DNA of 64,000 bases from Plasmodium brasilianum (taxonomy: Eukaryota; Apicomplexa; Aconoidasida; Haemosporida; Plasmodiidae): contig NC_090121.1 in NCBI RefSeq assembly GCF_023973825.1, forward strand, positions 1,596,001 through 1,660,000. The letters run 5' to 3'. Positions 49,846 through 60,671 of the stretch are shown one piece after another. The notes under the pieces were generated by a model that saw nothing but the letters and a program-made list of their open reading frames with translations, was not told where the DNA came from and did not search any database. Position 1 is the stretch's first letter. The number at the start of each line of letters is the position of its first letter. A program made the position numbers and the translations under genes.

Positions 49846-52800
49846 TTACAGTCCTATCTTTTTACTGCCTATCTGACTGAGCACGTGGTCTATAAGGTTG
49901 GCAGGAACAGGATTCCGCCAATTTTCGTCTGCATAAGTACTCCGCATATTTCTTCTACGGTCACTGCTATCACTACTGCTAAGCCCATTCGTAGCTCCAT
50001 TTTTGTAGTTTTTTTTGGGGGGAGCAACTTTCCGCTCTTCATCAATTTTGAGCTTGTACTTTTTTATTTTCTTTTCAACTTTTCCTTGAATTTTTCTTAA
50101 TTCCTTTATCATCTGTGCTTTCCCATCTATATGAAAAGATACAGATCTATCTCCTAAGCATTTAGTAGATGTATCTAAACTATAACTACGATGATAATAG
50201 TTGCTACTTTGCTCTTTTTTGAAAAAGTCAGAAATTTCCAAGTACTTTTCATCTTTTTCAATATAATTACCATTCTCTATCGAATTGAATGAATTTTCTC
50301 CATATTTCTCTACCTCCTTTTGTTCTTCCGCTTCTGCATCCTGTTGTTTAGTCCTCAGCTTTACAATTTCATCATCATTATGATATGAGTTATGCAATGG
50401 TGCTAAATATTGTTTAATTTCTACATGAGCGATATTATGACTATTAGTTTTATATTTATCAGACATCCTTTTTCCCTCTTCATTTTTTACGTAATATAAT
50501 TTTTCCTTATTTTTTTTATTATTTTGAGTGATACAGTTATTACAGCTAGCTATTTTACCATTTTTATTTTCATCTAATACGTAACTACATTTTTTCCATC
50601 CGTTTGTTCCTTCGAAATTGATTTCTCTCTCTCCATCATTTCCAAAATTATAACTGCATAAACCTTTTGACCCCTTAGCATACATCATATTATCTTGTGA
50701 AGCATTTTCTCTATTCATATTCCTTGTTGCATATTTTATTTTTTCGAAGCATGTATGATGTATGTTCCCCTCATCAGCGGCTTCTTCATACATGAAGTTA
50801 TTTGAAATATTTTCCATTTCGTATCTATTATAGGTTAGGCACTCACAAGTGCTATTTTTCCCTTCCTGTGTACTGCTCCCCCGATGTGTACCTACAAGCA
50901 TGCACTCTTTTGTGCCCAAGCGTGTGCAGCATGTACTCTCACCTTGCCGTATATGTACGAAAGATATGTCTTCCTCACGTTCAGCAGCACTAGAAGAAGA
51001 TGGTGTTAATGGTAATGATGTGCTCCTTTCATTGAAATATTTCTCGTTAGCACTGCCACTTGCGCGACCGAAAAGTAGTCCCTGGTCCTCCAGTTCACAG
51101 TTTATCGAATGAACGTTGTCAAGATTCGAATCGCGGGAAGTGCCTTTATCAGCATAAGCAGTATTACTCCCGATATTAGTACCCCACGTACCGTTTACAC
51201 GATTTGCATTTGCAATATCTCCACATTTCACGATCATGTTTGACCGATTTGCACTATCCTCAGAAATAGTATAACCATTAATCATATTTTCTTTAGAACC
51301 ATATTTTTTCATTTTTTCAAAATTGTTTTTGCCTGTACATCTGGACTGTTTAATACTTGGATAGTTTTTACTCTTACTTATATTTTGTCCTTGCCATTTA
51401 TCACATTCTAAATTAGCGTTAATACAATTATTACTATGTGAATAGCTTAAATTTTGCAAAAATTTATGAATATGGTCATTTAATTTAAATAATTCTACTT
51501 CCAGCATACTTTTCTTTTCTTCATCATTGTATACAGTTTTACCTTTTTTTTTATGTCCAACAATATCCTTATTTAAAATTGATCCATTATCACACACCAC
51601 GTTTGAGTCATTACACTGTCTGGGTATGCTGCTTAAAAATCTTTTACTATTATCACCCGAATTACAATTTTGGCTAGTCATTGGATCTACATGTGTATCT
51701 CCTTTTATGTCCAGGTTGCCTAACCAATGTTCATCATGTTCGTCCATTTTTGCAGAATCATTATTACCATTATTCTTATACCCATCTGACAACATCTCAC
51801 AGGGGATCCCATCGTAATTCTTATTTCTCTCACTATCATTTTTATCTACAGTACTGTTTAGGTTACTGTTTGATGTAGAGTCGCTACCAATTCGGGCAGA
51901 AGCACCCATGGTAGTTACTCTGTCAATGGTACCTCTGTTGATTCCGCCACTGATGCCAACATTGATGCTTCCATTGATGATATCACTCTTTCTGCTTATA
52001 GTGGTGCTAATTTTATAAGCACCTCCCCCCTCCAGGTCATTCTGCAGCAAATCATTCTGCAACCAATGTCCTTCTTCTGCAGTATGATGGAGGGCATAAC
52101 TATTGCTATTATACAGTTGACTATTGTTCGTTTTGTTCTTTTCACTACTACTAGAGGTGCTGGTGCACGTTCTTATGCATGTACTGCTTAATGTACTGTT
52201 GACTGTGATGTTGTCCATTACATCATGGTACACAGAGCATCCACTGCTTGTGACTGCATTCTTACTATCTTGAACAGTTGAGAGGTTACGAAAGACAGTT
52301 TTCTTCTGCTCACTTATTACAGAGTCTCCCATTTGAGGATAATTGTCTGTACTGAAGTACTCCCGAGTATTCTTTATTATCACCCCTTCTTCACTTTCGC
52401 CTTTTTTTATCACCCCTTCTTCACGTTCGCCTTTTTTTATCGCCTCTTCTTCATTTTCGCCTTTTTTTATCGCCTCTTCTTCACTTCCGCCTATTTTTAT
52501 CGCCTCTTCTTCACTTCCATTCATTTTCACTATATTCGCCCCACTGTTAACACAATCTACCCAGTTGTCGTTCGAAAAGTTCGATTCGAGGTTTAATGGA
52601 AGAGAATGTTTTCCTTCATGAACTAAATTTTGCTTTACATATTTTATATTTACATCAGGGGTATTATGGTCATTCCATTCTTGATCCTTTTTCAATAATT
52701 TTTGAAGAGTACAATATCTATTTGTTTTTTTACTTGCCAAGATGTTTTGATATGTGTCTTCAAATTTGTTAGATGAATTGTAATCAGTATTTCTGAATCG

Positions 52801-55800
52801 TATGGGATTACTTCTCCTGACCTGTTCATGCGTACTAGAGTTACTACATTCTGATATGAAATCGCTTTTTCTTAATACTTGTGATAGTATATTATTTGGT
52901 TGATCGCTTTTTGGTAACGTGAATTTGTTCAATAAGTTTATGACATTCTCAGTTTCAGTCTCCTCCTCCTGCTCTTGTGGTAGCTTATCCAAAGCATGAC
53001 TTTCAGAATCCCCCGATACACTGAACGAGTTGGTGATAAAACTGTCAATTTTCAAATGTTGCATTTTTTTTGAAGACCCTAAGTCTTCCAAATCGTTGTA
53101 ATACTGTAGCAAGGATGAATGCTTTACAGGGAGCTCCTGTTCATAATTGCGTCCATTATGTTCGTTACTTGCACTACATGCATTAGTTCCATTACTACCA
53201 TCTAAAGTTTCTATGCTCCCTTGTCTTTCGCGCCTTTCGCCTGAATACCTGTTCCTCTGATGTGTTTCGGAATTATTACACAGCTGGTGAATGTACGACT
53301 GTTCAATAATATTTGAAGCAAAATGTTTATATACAGTACTTATATTATTTTCATGATACTTAAAGAAAGGATTATTCATATTAATTTTGGGATGAAAAGA
53401 AGGAATAAGAGCAGAAGATTTATTATTCTTTTTAATATTAATTAGTACATGCAAAAGAGCATTAACCTCTGTTTCATTTTTTTTTGTTAACAACCAGTAA
53501 CCGACTAAATCGTTTTTATCATTATATTCAGTTAGCTCTATTCCATATGGGTAAATTCTTTTTTCTAAAATAGTTATATTAGAAATATTAGGATCACTGA
53601 ATGGTTTAATATTTACATTACTAAGACTTACAATGGATTCGATATCATTGTTTAGGTTATTCACTGCATTTTTCGGTTCGAGATGACTACCACACGACCT
53701 ACTCTTTGGATCATAATTTGTACAGTAGTCTTCATTATCATTCTTCTCACTCCAATTTGCAGTATTGGTGCCTTTACCTTTCTCTGAGTAAGTGTTTCCT
53801 GGATTTTTCATCCTCATCAAAGCAGTTTCTTTTCTTCTCCCTTCGACAGATGTTACAGCAGGTACAGACTCTAGAGCTACTACCCCCGTTTCTAACCCTT
53901 CTTCCACTTCTACTTCATCGCTACGCTCATATTTTCCTTCGTCATGTCCTCTTTTATCACTGCGTATAGGATCCGCATGCGTGTGTATACACAAGTAAAC
54001 CGAACGAATGGACACAGTTCTCATTTCCCATTTTTGGTGCAAGGAATCCTTTCTCAAAAATTGTTGTTGATATGTAATTTCAATGTTCATATAAAAGTCA
54101 GTAAAGGGAATTACATGAAAATATTGTTGTCTTTTTTTTGTGTCATTGCTAATTGGTTGTATTCTTTCTTTATTAAATATTCTTTTTTGTAAAAAATCTC
54201 TAAAGTGTGCAGGATAAATAGGAATTTCAGTATTCGAATTAAACAGATACTGAAATTCATTTTTAATTTTTTGTGATATATTATTTATATTTTTTTTTGA
54301 ATTTAGAATATCATTTTTCATATCATAAATTAGAGAACATAAGTGTTCAGATTTTATTTGAGAATGAGGAATTTCTAGTTTCTTTTCAATATCTATTAAA
54401 TTGTCTTTTGTAAAAAATAAACATTTAAAAGATTCTAACTTTTGTACATAATAATCCAATGATAAACCAGCATTTCGATTACTTAGTTTAACCATGTGTT
54501 GTATTTCATTTCTTTTTTTCTCTAAATAACTTCTGTAATTTGTTCTTTCTTTATCTAACTTATTTAAAAAATTAGTACTTTTATCTTGCAAAATTTTTAA
54601 ATTTTCTTGCATGTCCATTTTTTTTTTTTCAAGATAACTATTTGTAGCTATGAAACATGCCCTTATTGATCTCTTATTATTTTTACATATAATTTTACCA
54701 TATTTATAAATATTTCTCAGTGCAGGTATGGTATTTTTTAAAACTAACGATTTTTTGTTTAATAAGTCCAATTTACTCTTGAGCTCTTCTTTTATTTCAT
54801 TTTTTGCATCCACCAGAGTTAAAATTTCGTGGTTTCCTCTCATTAGCTTAAACCCGGGTTTCAACCCCTCTATGTCGTTACTACTTCCACTACTGTGTTG
54901 GTTAGAGGCACGATTGTTATCGCGGTTACAATTAGGGTCGCATTTGGGGTTACCATTACTGTTATCATCATCACTGCTATTACTTTTACCGTCACTATAA
55001 CTTTCACTGTTGCTTTTCTTTTTCTTGTCTTCAAATTCGCTTAAGCTGACTATATTTTGCGTTTTCTCTTTTTTATGACCATGACATGAATTTTTTTTTT
55101 TCTGAGCTAAATTTGTGCAGGTGTTCAGGTTTTTTGAATTACCGCAATTATTATTGATATTGTTGACATTGTTGATATTGTTGACATTGTTGACATTGTT
55201 GACATTGTTGACATTGTTATGCTCTGTCTGGTTAAGATCATCCACGTTAGTGGTGCTTCCATTCTCGGTTTTTTTTTTTTTTTTTTTATTCTCCCCTTCA
55301 CAGTAATAACTTTCACCACCTTTACTTTTGTTCTGAACGTGTACAGGATCGTTCAGCAAACAATCTGAACACAAAAGAGTGTAACTGCAAGTTTTGCAAG
55401 CATATTTTACATACTCATTTACATGTATTGGACATTTTTCTCTAATTTTGATTGGCACACCATTACCAAGCTCAACAAGCCATTTGTTTTTTTCTTTTAA
55501 TATGATATCATTAAATTTATAATTATTTTCATATAATCCACTGCTAGCTACATTAATAACATGATCAGGGCTATTTTTGTGTAACTGGATATTACAAATT
55601 GCGCACAAAAATAAATTACAAGTTTTACAAAACAATGTAGAAATGTTTAAGAAGCAATTCATACAAGTCCTAAATTCACCTATACATGGAGCTGTATGAT
55701 TTATATTTATATGTTTAAGAAACTCATTTAAATTTTTATTACTTTTATTAGTGTAATAAACATCATACATATTATCTATTATATTATAATTTGTATTTAT

Positions 55801-56112
55801 TTCTCCTTTTATGTAGGACTTGATCATATTTTTTTCATTATTTTTTAAATCAAAATTTCCATTTTTTTTATTAACAAAGCAGTTCATATTTTCTTTTTCA
55901 TTAATATCAAGTGGTCTTTTTTCATCCCTATTCTCGTCATTCTTTGTGATATCATTTTTTTGGTAAGGCAGACTTATACTTATATGATTCATCAAGTTCG
56001 TAGTATCATTTCTTCCATTATTAAAATTGTAATTTTCATATTTCAGTACATTACTTTTATGTTCACTGGGTGCAATGAACAAAGGTTCACGGATAACTAT
56101 CTTATCATTCAT
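49846..56112 (-). CDS. Large B-box zinc-finger protein with coiled coil and possible PH-like fold
   Basis: Single exon, about 2088 residues; the frame opens 14 codons earlier at a TTG, so the first ATG (56112) is used. Two B-box-type zinc motifs: residues ~151-184 (CMNC ... CKTC ... CAIC ... H) and ~227-253 (CPIH ... CKTC ... CSDC). After an Asn-rich spacer a long coiled coil spans ~430-570, so the order B-box, B-box, coiled coil resembles a TRIM protein without a RING. Residues ~666-710 and ~825-895 read like the two halves of a PH-type fold (VSIRSVYLCIH; SNITILEKRIYPYGIELTEY; GYWLLTKKNETEVNALLHVL) separated by a ~110-residue insert; this is inference. The remaining C-terminal ~1150 residues are low complexity with five ten-residue repeats and a short Lys-rich helix near the end. 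Function unknown. It lies between CCT7 and POLD2. Confidence 0.87.
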   Translation of the reverse strand: MNDKIVIREPLFIAPSEHKSNVLKYENYNFNNGRNDTTNLMNHISISLPYQKNDITKNDENRDEKRPLDINEKENMNCFVNKKNGNFDLKNNEKNMIKSYIKGEINTNYNIIDNMYDVYYTNKSNKNLNEFLKHININHTAPCIGEFRTCMNCFLNISTLFCKTCNLFLCAICNIQLHKNSPDHVINVASSGLYENNYKFNDIILKEKNKWLVELGNGVPIKIREKCPIHVNEYVKYACKTCSYTLLCSDCLLNDPVHVQNKSKGGESYYCEGENKKKKKKTENGSTTNVDDLNQTEHNNVNNVNNVNNVNNINNVNNINNNCGNSKNLNTCTNLAQKKKNSCHGHKKEKTQNIVSLSEFEDKKKKSNSESYSDGKSNSSDDDNSNGNPKCDPNCNRDNNRASNQHSSGSSNDIEGLKPGFKLMRGNHEILTLVDAKNEIKEELKSKLDLLNKKSLVLKNTIPALRNIYKYGKIICKNNKRSIRACFIATNSYLEKKKMDMQENLKILQDKSTNFLNKLDKERTNYRSYLEKKRNEIQHMVKLSNRNAGLSLDYYVQKLESFKCLFFTKDNLIDIEKKLEIPHSQIKSEHLCSLIYDMKNDILNSKKNINNISQKIKNEFQYLFNSNTEIPIYPAHFRDFLQKRIFNKERIQPISNDTKKRQQYFHVIPFTDFYMNIEITYQQQFLRKDSLHQKWEMRTVSIRSVYLCIHTHADPIRSDKRGHDEGKYERSDEVEVEEGLETGVVALESVPAVTSVEGRRKETALMRMKNPGNTYSEKGKGTNTANWSEKNDNEDYCTNYDPKSRSCGSHLEPKNAVNNLNNDIESIVSLSNVNIKPFSDPNISNITILEKRIYPYGIELTEYNDKNDLVGYWLLTKKNETEVNALLHVLINIKKNNKSSALIPSFHPKINMNNPFFKYHENNISTVYKHFASNIIEQSYIHQLCNNSETHQRNRYSGERRERQGSIETLDGSNGTNACSASNEHNGRNYEQELPVKHSSLLQYYNDLEDLGSSKKMQHLKIDSFITNSFSVSGDSESHALDKLPQEQEEETETENVINLLNKFTLPKSDQPNNILSQVLRKSDFISECSNSSTHEQVRRSNPIRFRNTDYNSSNKFEDTYQNILASKKTNRYCTLQKLLKKDQEWNDHNTPDVNIKYVKQNLVHEGKHSLPLNLESNFSNDNWVDCVNSGANIVKMNGSEEEAIKIGGSEEEAIKKGENEEEAIKKGEREEGVIKKGESEEGVIIKNTREYFSTDNYPQMGDSVISEQKKTVFRNLSTVQDSKNAVTSSGCSVYHDVMDNITVNSTLSSTCIRTCTSTSSSSEKNKTNNSQLYNSNSYALHHTAEEGHWLQNDLLQNDLEGGGAYKISTTISRKSDIINGSINVGISGGINRGTIDRVTTMGASARIGSDSTSNSNLNSTVDKNDSERNKNYDGIPCEMLSDGYKNNGNNDSAKMDEHDEHWLGNLDIKGDTHVDPMTSQNCNSGDNSKRFLSSIPRQCNDSNVVCDNGSILNKDIVGHKKKGKTVYNDEEKKSMLEVELFKLNDHIHKFLQNLSYSHSNNCINANLECDKWQGQNISKSKNYPSIKQSRCTGKNNFEKMKKYGSKENMINGYTISEDSANRSNMIVKCGDIANANRVNGTWGTNIGSNTAYADKGTSRDSNLDNVHSINCELEDQGLLFGRASGSANEKYFNERSTSLPLTPSSSSAAEREEDISFVHIRQGESTCCTRLGTKECMLVGTHRGSSTQEGKNSTCECLTYNRYEMENISNNFMYEEAADEGNIHHTCFEKIKYATRNMNRENASQDNMMYAKGSKGLCSYNFGNDGEREINFEGTNGWKKCSYVLDENKNGKIASCNNCITQNNKKNKEKLYYVKNEEGKRMSDKYKTNSHNIAHVEIKQYLAPLHNSYHNDDEIVKLRTKQQDAEAEEQKEVEKYGENSFNSIENGNYIEKDEKYLEISDFFKKEQSSNYYHRSYSLDTSTKCLGDRSVSFHIDGKAQMIKELRKIQGKVEKKIKKYKLKIDEERKVAPPKKNYKNGATNGLSSSDSSDRRRNMRSTYADENWRNPVPANLIDHVLSQIGSKKIGL
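52381..52530 (-). repeat. 30-bp in-frame repeat in the B-box gene
   Basis: Exactly five 30-base units. On the coding strand they encode decapeptides of the form GSEEEAIKKG / GEREEGVIKK. Copies differ by a few substitutions. Confidence 0.92.
55141..55215 (-). repeat. Asn-Val-Asn/Asn-Ile-Asn coding repeat in the B-box gene
   Basis: Eight 9-base units (ATTGTTGAC / ATTGTTGAT on the plus strand) encode a VNN/INN tripeptide repeat in the spacer between the B-boxes and the coiled coil. Confidence 0.85.
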
Positions 56113-56487
56113 CTTTAGAGGTTTTTTCTTTTGTACATACGAATAAGTTTTCAATTTTGCATGTATTACTTTTATGTCTCTTTTTATTGTGTGAAGCCGT
56201 GTTGTGTTGTGTGGTGCTATGTCTTTTTTTTTTTTTTTTTTTTTTTGCTGATGTCTACGTTCAGCTAATCTGTATTTTATCGCTTAAATGGATATGCGTG
56301 GGGGGACATACGCTTTGACACACGTGTATACGTATGTATATTATATACCCACAAATATATATGCACATTTACACACACGCATGCACATACAAATACATTT
56401 CCCCCCCCCCTGTTTGGAACTCTTTACAATTTTTAAAACAACAATTTGGCATTTTTTACAAATATCAAAAGAGAATAAAAAAAAAGA

Positions 56488-56529
<42 letters not shown>

Positions 56530-56939
56530 AATGTATCGTTTAACAATTATGTTAACGATGTACATAAAAAAAAAAAAAAAAAAATTCTTCACAATGCAAG
56601 GTACGTATTTCCCATTTCAGAGAAATAAAAGAATAAATAGTTTTCAAGTATTGTGAACGGTATAATATTATCGGTACACATTTACGTATGCGCAACTGCA
56701 AGACGAACAGGTTTGCATTTGCCTTATTTTCCTTCCTTCCGTTTTGTTCTGTTTTATTTCGCTTTGTTTTGTTCTGAGTCGTATCATTTTACCATTTTTT
56801 TTCTTATTTTTTTTCATGTATATTTAACATACTTTAACTCTCATTTTTGCTTAACTGGCAATTTAACGTTTACATTTGACGTGGACAAAGAGATAGTGCC
56901 TTGCGCAAAATTGTTCACGCACGAATGTATGTATATAAA

Positions 56940-57226
56940 TATATGTATGTATGTGTATTTGTATGTATGTGTATTTGTACGTATGTGTATTTGTACGTAT
57001 GTGTATTTGTACGTATGTGTATTTGTACGTATGTGTATTTGTACGCATGTGTATTTGTACGCATGTGTATTTGTACGTATGTGTATTTGTACGTATGTGC
57101 GTTTGTACGTATGTGTGTTTGTACGTATGTGTATTTGTACGTAAGTGTATTTGTACGTATGTGTATTTGTACGTATGTGTATTTGTACGTATGAGCGTTT
57201 GTACGTATGAGTGTTTGTACGTATGT
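56940..57226 (+). repeat. 16-bp minisatellite (GTACGTATGTGTATTT), ~18 copies
   Basis: About eighteen 16-base units with small variants (GTACGCAT, GTAAGTGT, GAGCGTTT). All plus-strand frames are open by chance because the unit lacks stop codons. It lies 0.8-1.1 kb upstream of the B-box gene start. Confidence 0.93.
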
Positions 57227-58263
57227 CTTAGCGAAAAGTAACAGTGTATAATGCCTTGTAAGACTTCTCATTTACATGTGGCAGGTATGAAAGACACGCG
57301 AATGCGAATTATTCTAAGCGCGTTGAGTGTATATTATTTTGTTAATTTTGCAGTCCTCTTTCTCTTCGATGGCATGTTAAAACTGTTAGCGGCTTAGCGT
57401 TACTGTTAGTGACTGTATTTTCGTATTCATATTTATTTTCATTTTTATTTTATTTTATTTTCATTTTTATTTTATTTTATTTTTATTTTTTATGTTTTTT
57501 CCATAGCAACTTTCCCTCTTTCAAAATTAAAAAGTAGTAATGAATATTAAGGTATCAGGAAGGTATCGGATATTGAGCTGCTCTTTCTCCTTAAAAGAAG
57601 TTCCAATTTGAGCAGTACAATTATAAAAGTCTTTTTTTTTTTTTTTTTTTTTTTTTTTTCATTTTTTTCGTGTTAAAATGTATATCCTTGTTATACGAAT
57701 AATTTTTAGTTAAAAAAATGGACTAGTGTCAACAATTTTCTAGCTCAGAAGTCCTTCATAGACGTCATTGGGTGCTGTTATAAGATTTCGCTTCACAGGT
57801 GAAACACAACGGGATAGGAGGTCCTCCCCCTGTGCGTTTAAAAATATATAGATATAGTAGTTGCATTAGTAAAAATGAGTGCCTGTGCTTGTTCTGGGGC
57901 GGAAAATGAAATTTAAAAAAATTAAAAAAAAATAAAATTAAATTATATAAAATAAAGCAAAATAAAATTAAATTATATAAAATAAAGCAAAATAAAATTA
58001 CGTAAATTTATGCGGAATGAAACAACGTAAAATTAAATACATAAATTTAATAAAATACGGTTAAATTAAATAAAATGGGGTTGATTAAAAAGATAGCAAA
58101 AACGCAGTAAGGAAGCAGAAAAGACACGAGGGGAAGCGAATTTCACAATGCTCAAACGTATAGGGAAAAAAAAAAAAAGAAAAAAAAAAGGGGAATTAAA
58201 CTGAGGGATGTGGATATAAAAATTGAAAAGGGAGGAAATTTTAAAAAGAGCATAATAAATGGA

Positions 58264-58415
58264 CTAGTTAATGAACGAATGAATAGATTAATTAGTGAGC
58301 GAATGAATAGATTAATTAGTGAGCGAATGAATAGATTAATTAGTGAGCGAATGAATAGATTAATTAGTGAGCGAATGAATAGATTAATTAATGAACGAAT
58401 GAATAGATTTAATTA
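58264..58415 (+). repeat. 24-bp minisatellite, 6 copies
   Basis: Six copies of AATGAATAGATTAATTAGTGAGCG, the first and last degenerate, located about 270 bases beyond the POLD2 stop codon. Confidence 0.9.
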
Positions 58416-58680
58416 ATGAAAGAATATACTAATTAATGCGTAAATAAAATGACATGCGAATGGGTGTAGTACGGGAAGAGTGCATAATGGCACATGACTA
58501 ATTTGGTAAATAAGATGAACGATTGCACGCTTCGGAAAATAATAATAAAAAAAAAAAAAAAATTTTATAGAGAAAAATTATACTTTTGGAACGATTAAAA
58601 TTTATTATTTTTTTTTTTTTTTTCACTTCTTAGCTTTTCTTACGAATTATCCCTTACCCCCAGGTATATCTCCACACCAT

Positions 58681-60141
58681 TTATGGGGCACTGTGTGTGT
58701 CGAATGTTAAAATTTTATACTGCATATTTTTTATATTAATGAGTAAAGCTTTGGGGGTAATATCGAAGCTTGGGAGGCATACTAAGAGAGGTAATTTATT
58801 TGTTCCATTTTGCATATACTCAATTTCTAATTGATTGCAATTCCCATTAACAAAAATATGAGGATAAGTTTTATCATCATGTAAACAGAAAGGATCATTT
58901 TTAGTAAAGGGGTAACAACCTAGGGTATCAGGGGATGTAGGAGATAATATTCGACTTTTGGCTATCATTCTGAGTGCATTTATTTTGGTGTTTTGGGAAT
59001 AAGAAATAATATTATGAACAGATTCACCAGACATACAACAAATATTTACATTGTCGATAGAAAAAATATATGGATTTGTTACACACTGAAATGAGTTATA
59101 CTTTTTTGATTTCTTAAAAAAAAAATTAGGAAAAGGTTGTTGAGGTAAATTAGCATCACTAGGATCTTTTTCACCTGGCATTAGATCTACATACACAGCA
59201 GAACATAAAGAAGAAAGGAATATATCAATTGTATTTAAATCCTTTTCATCATTATTTATATTGCTAAGTGAATTTCCAACTATTACTAATCGAATTAAAT
59301 TTGCAGAAAGTGTTTTATCTCCATGTAGACCTAAAATGAAATTTCTTAACAAAGATAAATTATTTACATTTTTATTTAGTTCATTAATATATAATCCTGA
59401 AACAAATAATATATACTTATTATCATTACTAATACAAGTATGTATATCTAATTTGGGGGTGTATGAATATATTAATTCTTCTACATACAATGACCCGTTA
59501 CTCATACCTATTCCTTTTATTATTATTGTCAATCCTGTAATGTAATCAGCACTATTTATATTTCCTTCTAATTTCAATCTAGCTGTTTCATCTTCTAAAA
59601 ATAGAACGTCTTCATCATGCGAGTAATTAATAATATTATCACATGAATCTATTTCACTTAAATATTCCTTCAGAATAGATGGTCTTAACTGCATCTTTTT
59701 AAAAAGAGTACCTATACAATAACATTTCTCGTTAACTTTTATTTCTTTTAAATAGTTTAATATATTATATCTTTCTTCCTCCTTTTTTATATTTATATCT
59801 TCACCATTTAACGCTTCCACAGTTCTCATTAGTAGCTTTTTCATTATTTTAATGCGAATCGAATATATCTCACTGAACTGCTGGGTGTATGTGGGATTGG
59901 TAAGCACAAACTCTTTTGACAAGTTTTCGTAACAGTAGTGCTGCTTTTTTATTTTTTTGCTCAGTGGAAACTCACACTCGTTCGATGTGGCAGTTTCATC
60001 AGCGCCGTCATTTTCGAAGCCATTTGTAAAGTCTTCAGAACTTCCATTTATGCATTCACCAGTACGTCCATTGGCACTTCCAACCACGTTAATGTGTTTT
60101 ATTATATCCTTAACGTCTTTGTCGGTTACTTCCGCGTTCAT
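58681..60141 (-). CDS. POLD2: DNA polymerase delta small (regulatory) subunit
   Basis: Single exon, 486 residues, slightly longer than the ~470 of the human protein. The upstream open frame (to 60369) lacks family similarity; MNAEVTDKDVKDII at 60141 is the likely start. The OB-fold region opens with FVLTNPTYTQQFSEIYSIRI, matching the family's QQFxxIYxxRL motif. The inactive phosphoesterase domain contains YILFVSGLYI, LVIVGNSLS and the diagnostic SPTSPDTLGCYPF and DPFCLHDDKTYPHIFVNGN; the end LVCLPSFDITPKALLINI completes the family. POLD2 bridges the catalytic subunit to the rest of polymerase delta in lagging-strand synthesis and repair. The N-terminal ~55 residues are variable. Confidence 0.97.
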   Translation of the reverse strand: MNAEVTDKDVKDIIKHINVVGSANGRTGECINGSSEDFTNGFENDGADETATSNECEFPLSKKIKKQHYCYENLSKEFVLTNPTYTQQFSEIYSIRIKIMKKLLMRTVEALNGEDINIKKEEERYNILNYLKEIKVNEKCYCIGTLFKKMQLRPSILKEYLSEIDSCDNIINYSHDEDVLFLEDETARLKLEGNINSADYITGLTIIIKGIGMSNGSLYVEELIYSYTPKLDIHTCISNDNKYILFVSGLYINELNKNVNNLSLLRNFILGLHGDKTLSANLIRLVIVGNSLSNINNDEKDLNTIDIFLSSLCSAVYVDLMPGEKDPSDANLPQQPFPNFFFKKSKKYNSFQCVTNPYIFSIDNVNICCMSGESVHNIISYSQNTKINALRMIAKSRILSPTSPDTLGCYPFTKNDPFCLHDDKTYPHIFVNGNCNQLEIEYMQNGTNKLPLLVCLPSFDITPKALLINIKNMQYKILTFDTHSAP

Positions 60142-60671
60142 TGCTTTGGGACTCAGTTGCACGTGAAGTAATAAGAGAGAAAATGAGTATTCTGTGTGGG
60201 TCCCTACGTTTTTGTGTATATGTGAGGGTACACACGTATGTACGTGCAAAGGTACATGTGCAACTGTGCTAGTATGCATGCAAGTATGTCCTGACCAGGT
60301 AGTCAGCAAAAATTCTACAAAAAAAAAAAAAAAATTAAATATACTTTTTAAAATATACTTTTTTCGCAAATGCTCTACACATAAAATTTAAGGACATAAT
60401 TTCACAAAAATTAGCACGTATTATATATGTGTATGTACTAGTGCGTACGCATACATGCTCGTATGTACATATTATGTTAAATTAAAATTTGCGCCTTTTT
60501 AAATATTTGCTTAGCCATATTTTCAAAAGCTACATGTTAAAGACGATGGATGGGAGAAGTAAAAATAAAAAAAAATAAAAAAATAAATCAACTTCAATAT
60601 TGCATAAATTAAGATATAAATCAACTCTTGTCGTTATTTTTTTGTTTTACTTCCATATTGTATTTGTGGAA

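Larger units (their letters stand above)
56113..58680. other. Intergenic region upstream of the B-box gene
   Basis: Contains poly(T) at 56226-56247, a C10 run at 56401, poly(A) at 56489-56527, the 16-bp array at 56940, a duplicated 31-base AATAAAATTAAATTATATAA unit near 57930-57990, a GC-richer patch around 57720-57840 and a 24-bp array at 58264. No supported exon. Confidence 0.5.

Noticed and set aside
50802..55306. Plus-strand ORFs opposite the B-box gene
   Set aside because: Shadow frames of a large continuous minus-strand exon with recognisable zinc-binding domains.
49846..56154. Longer start for the B-box protein at 56154
   Set aside because: The codon there is TTG, not ATG; the first in-frame ATG is at 56112.
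56901..57271. Multiple overlapping ORFs on both strands through the GTACGTATGTGTATTT array
   Set aside because: All frames are open because the 16-bp unit contains no stop on either strand; peptides are low-complexity Cys/Val/Tyr or Thr/Asn/Tyr strings.
58210..58416. Plus-strand ORF encoding a repeated NERMNRLIS peptide
   Set aside because: It has no upstream ATG before the repeat, consists almost entirely of the 24-bp array and lies directly after the POLD2 stop. A 24-base unit without stops stays open automatically.
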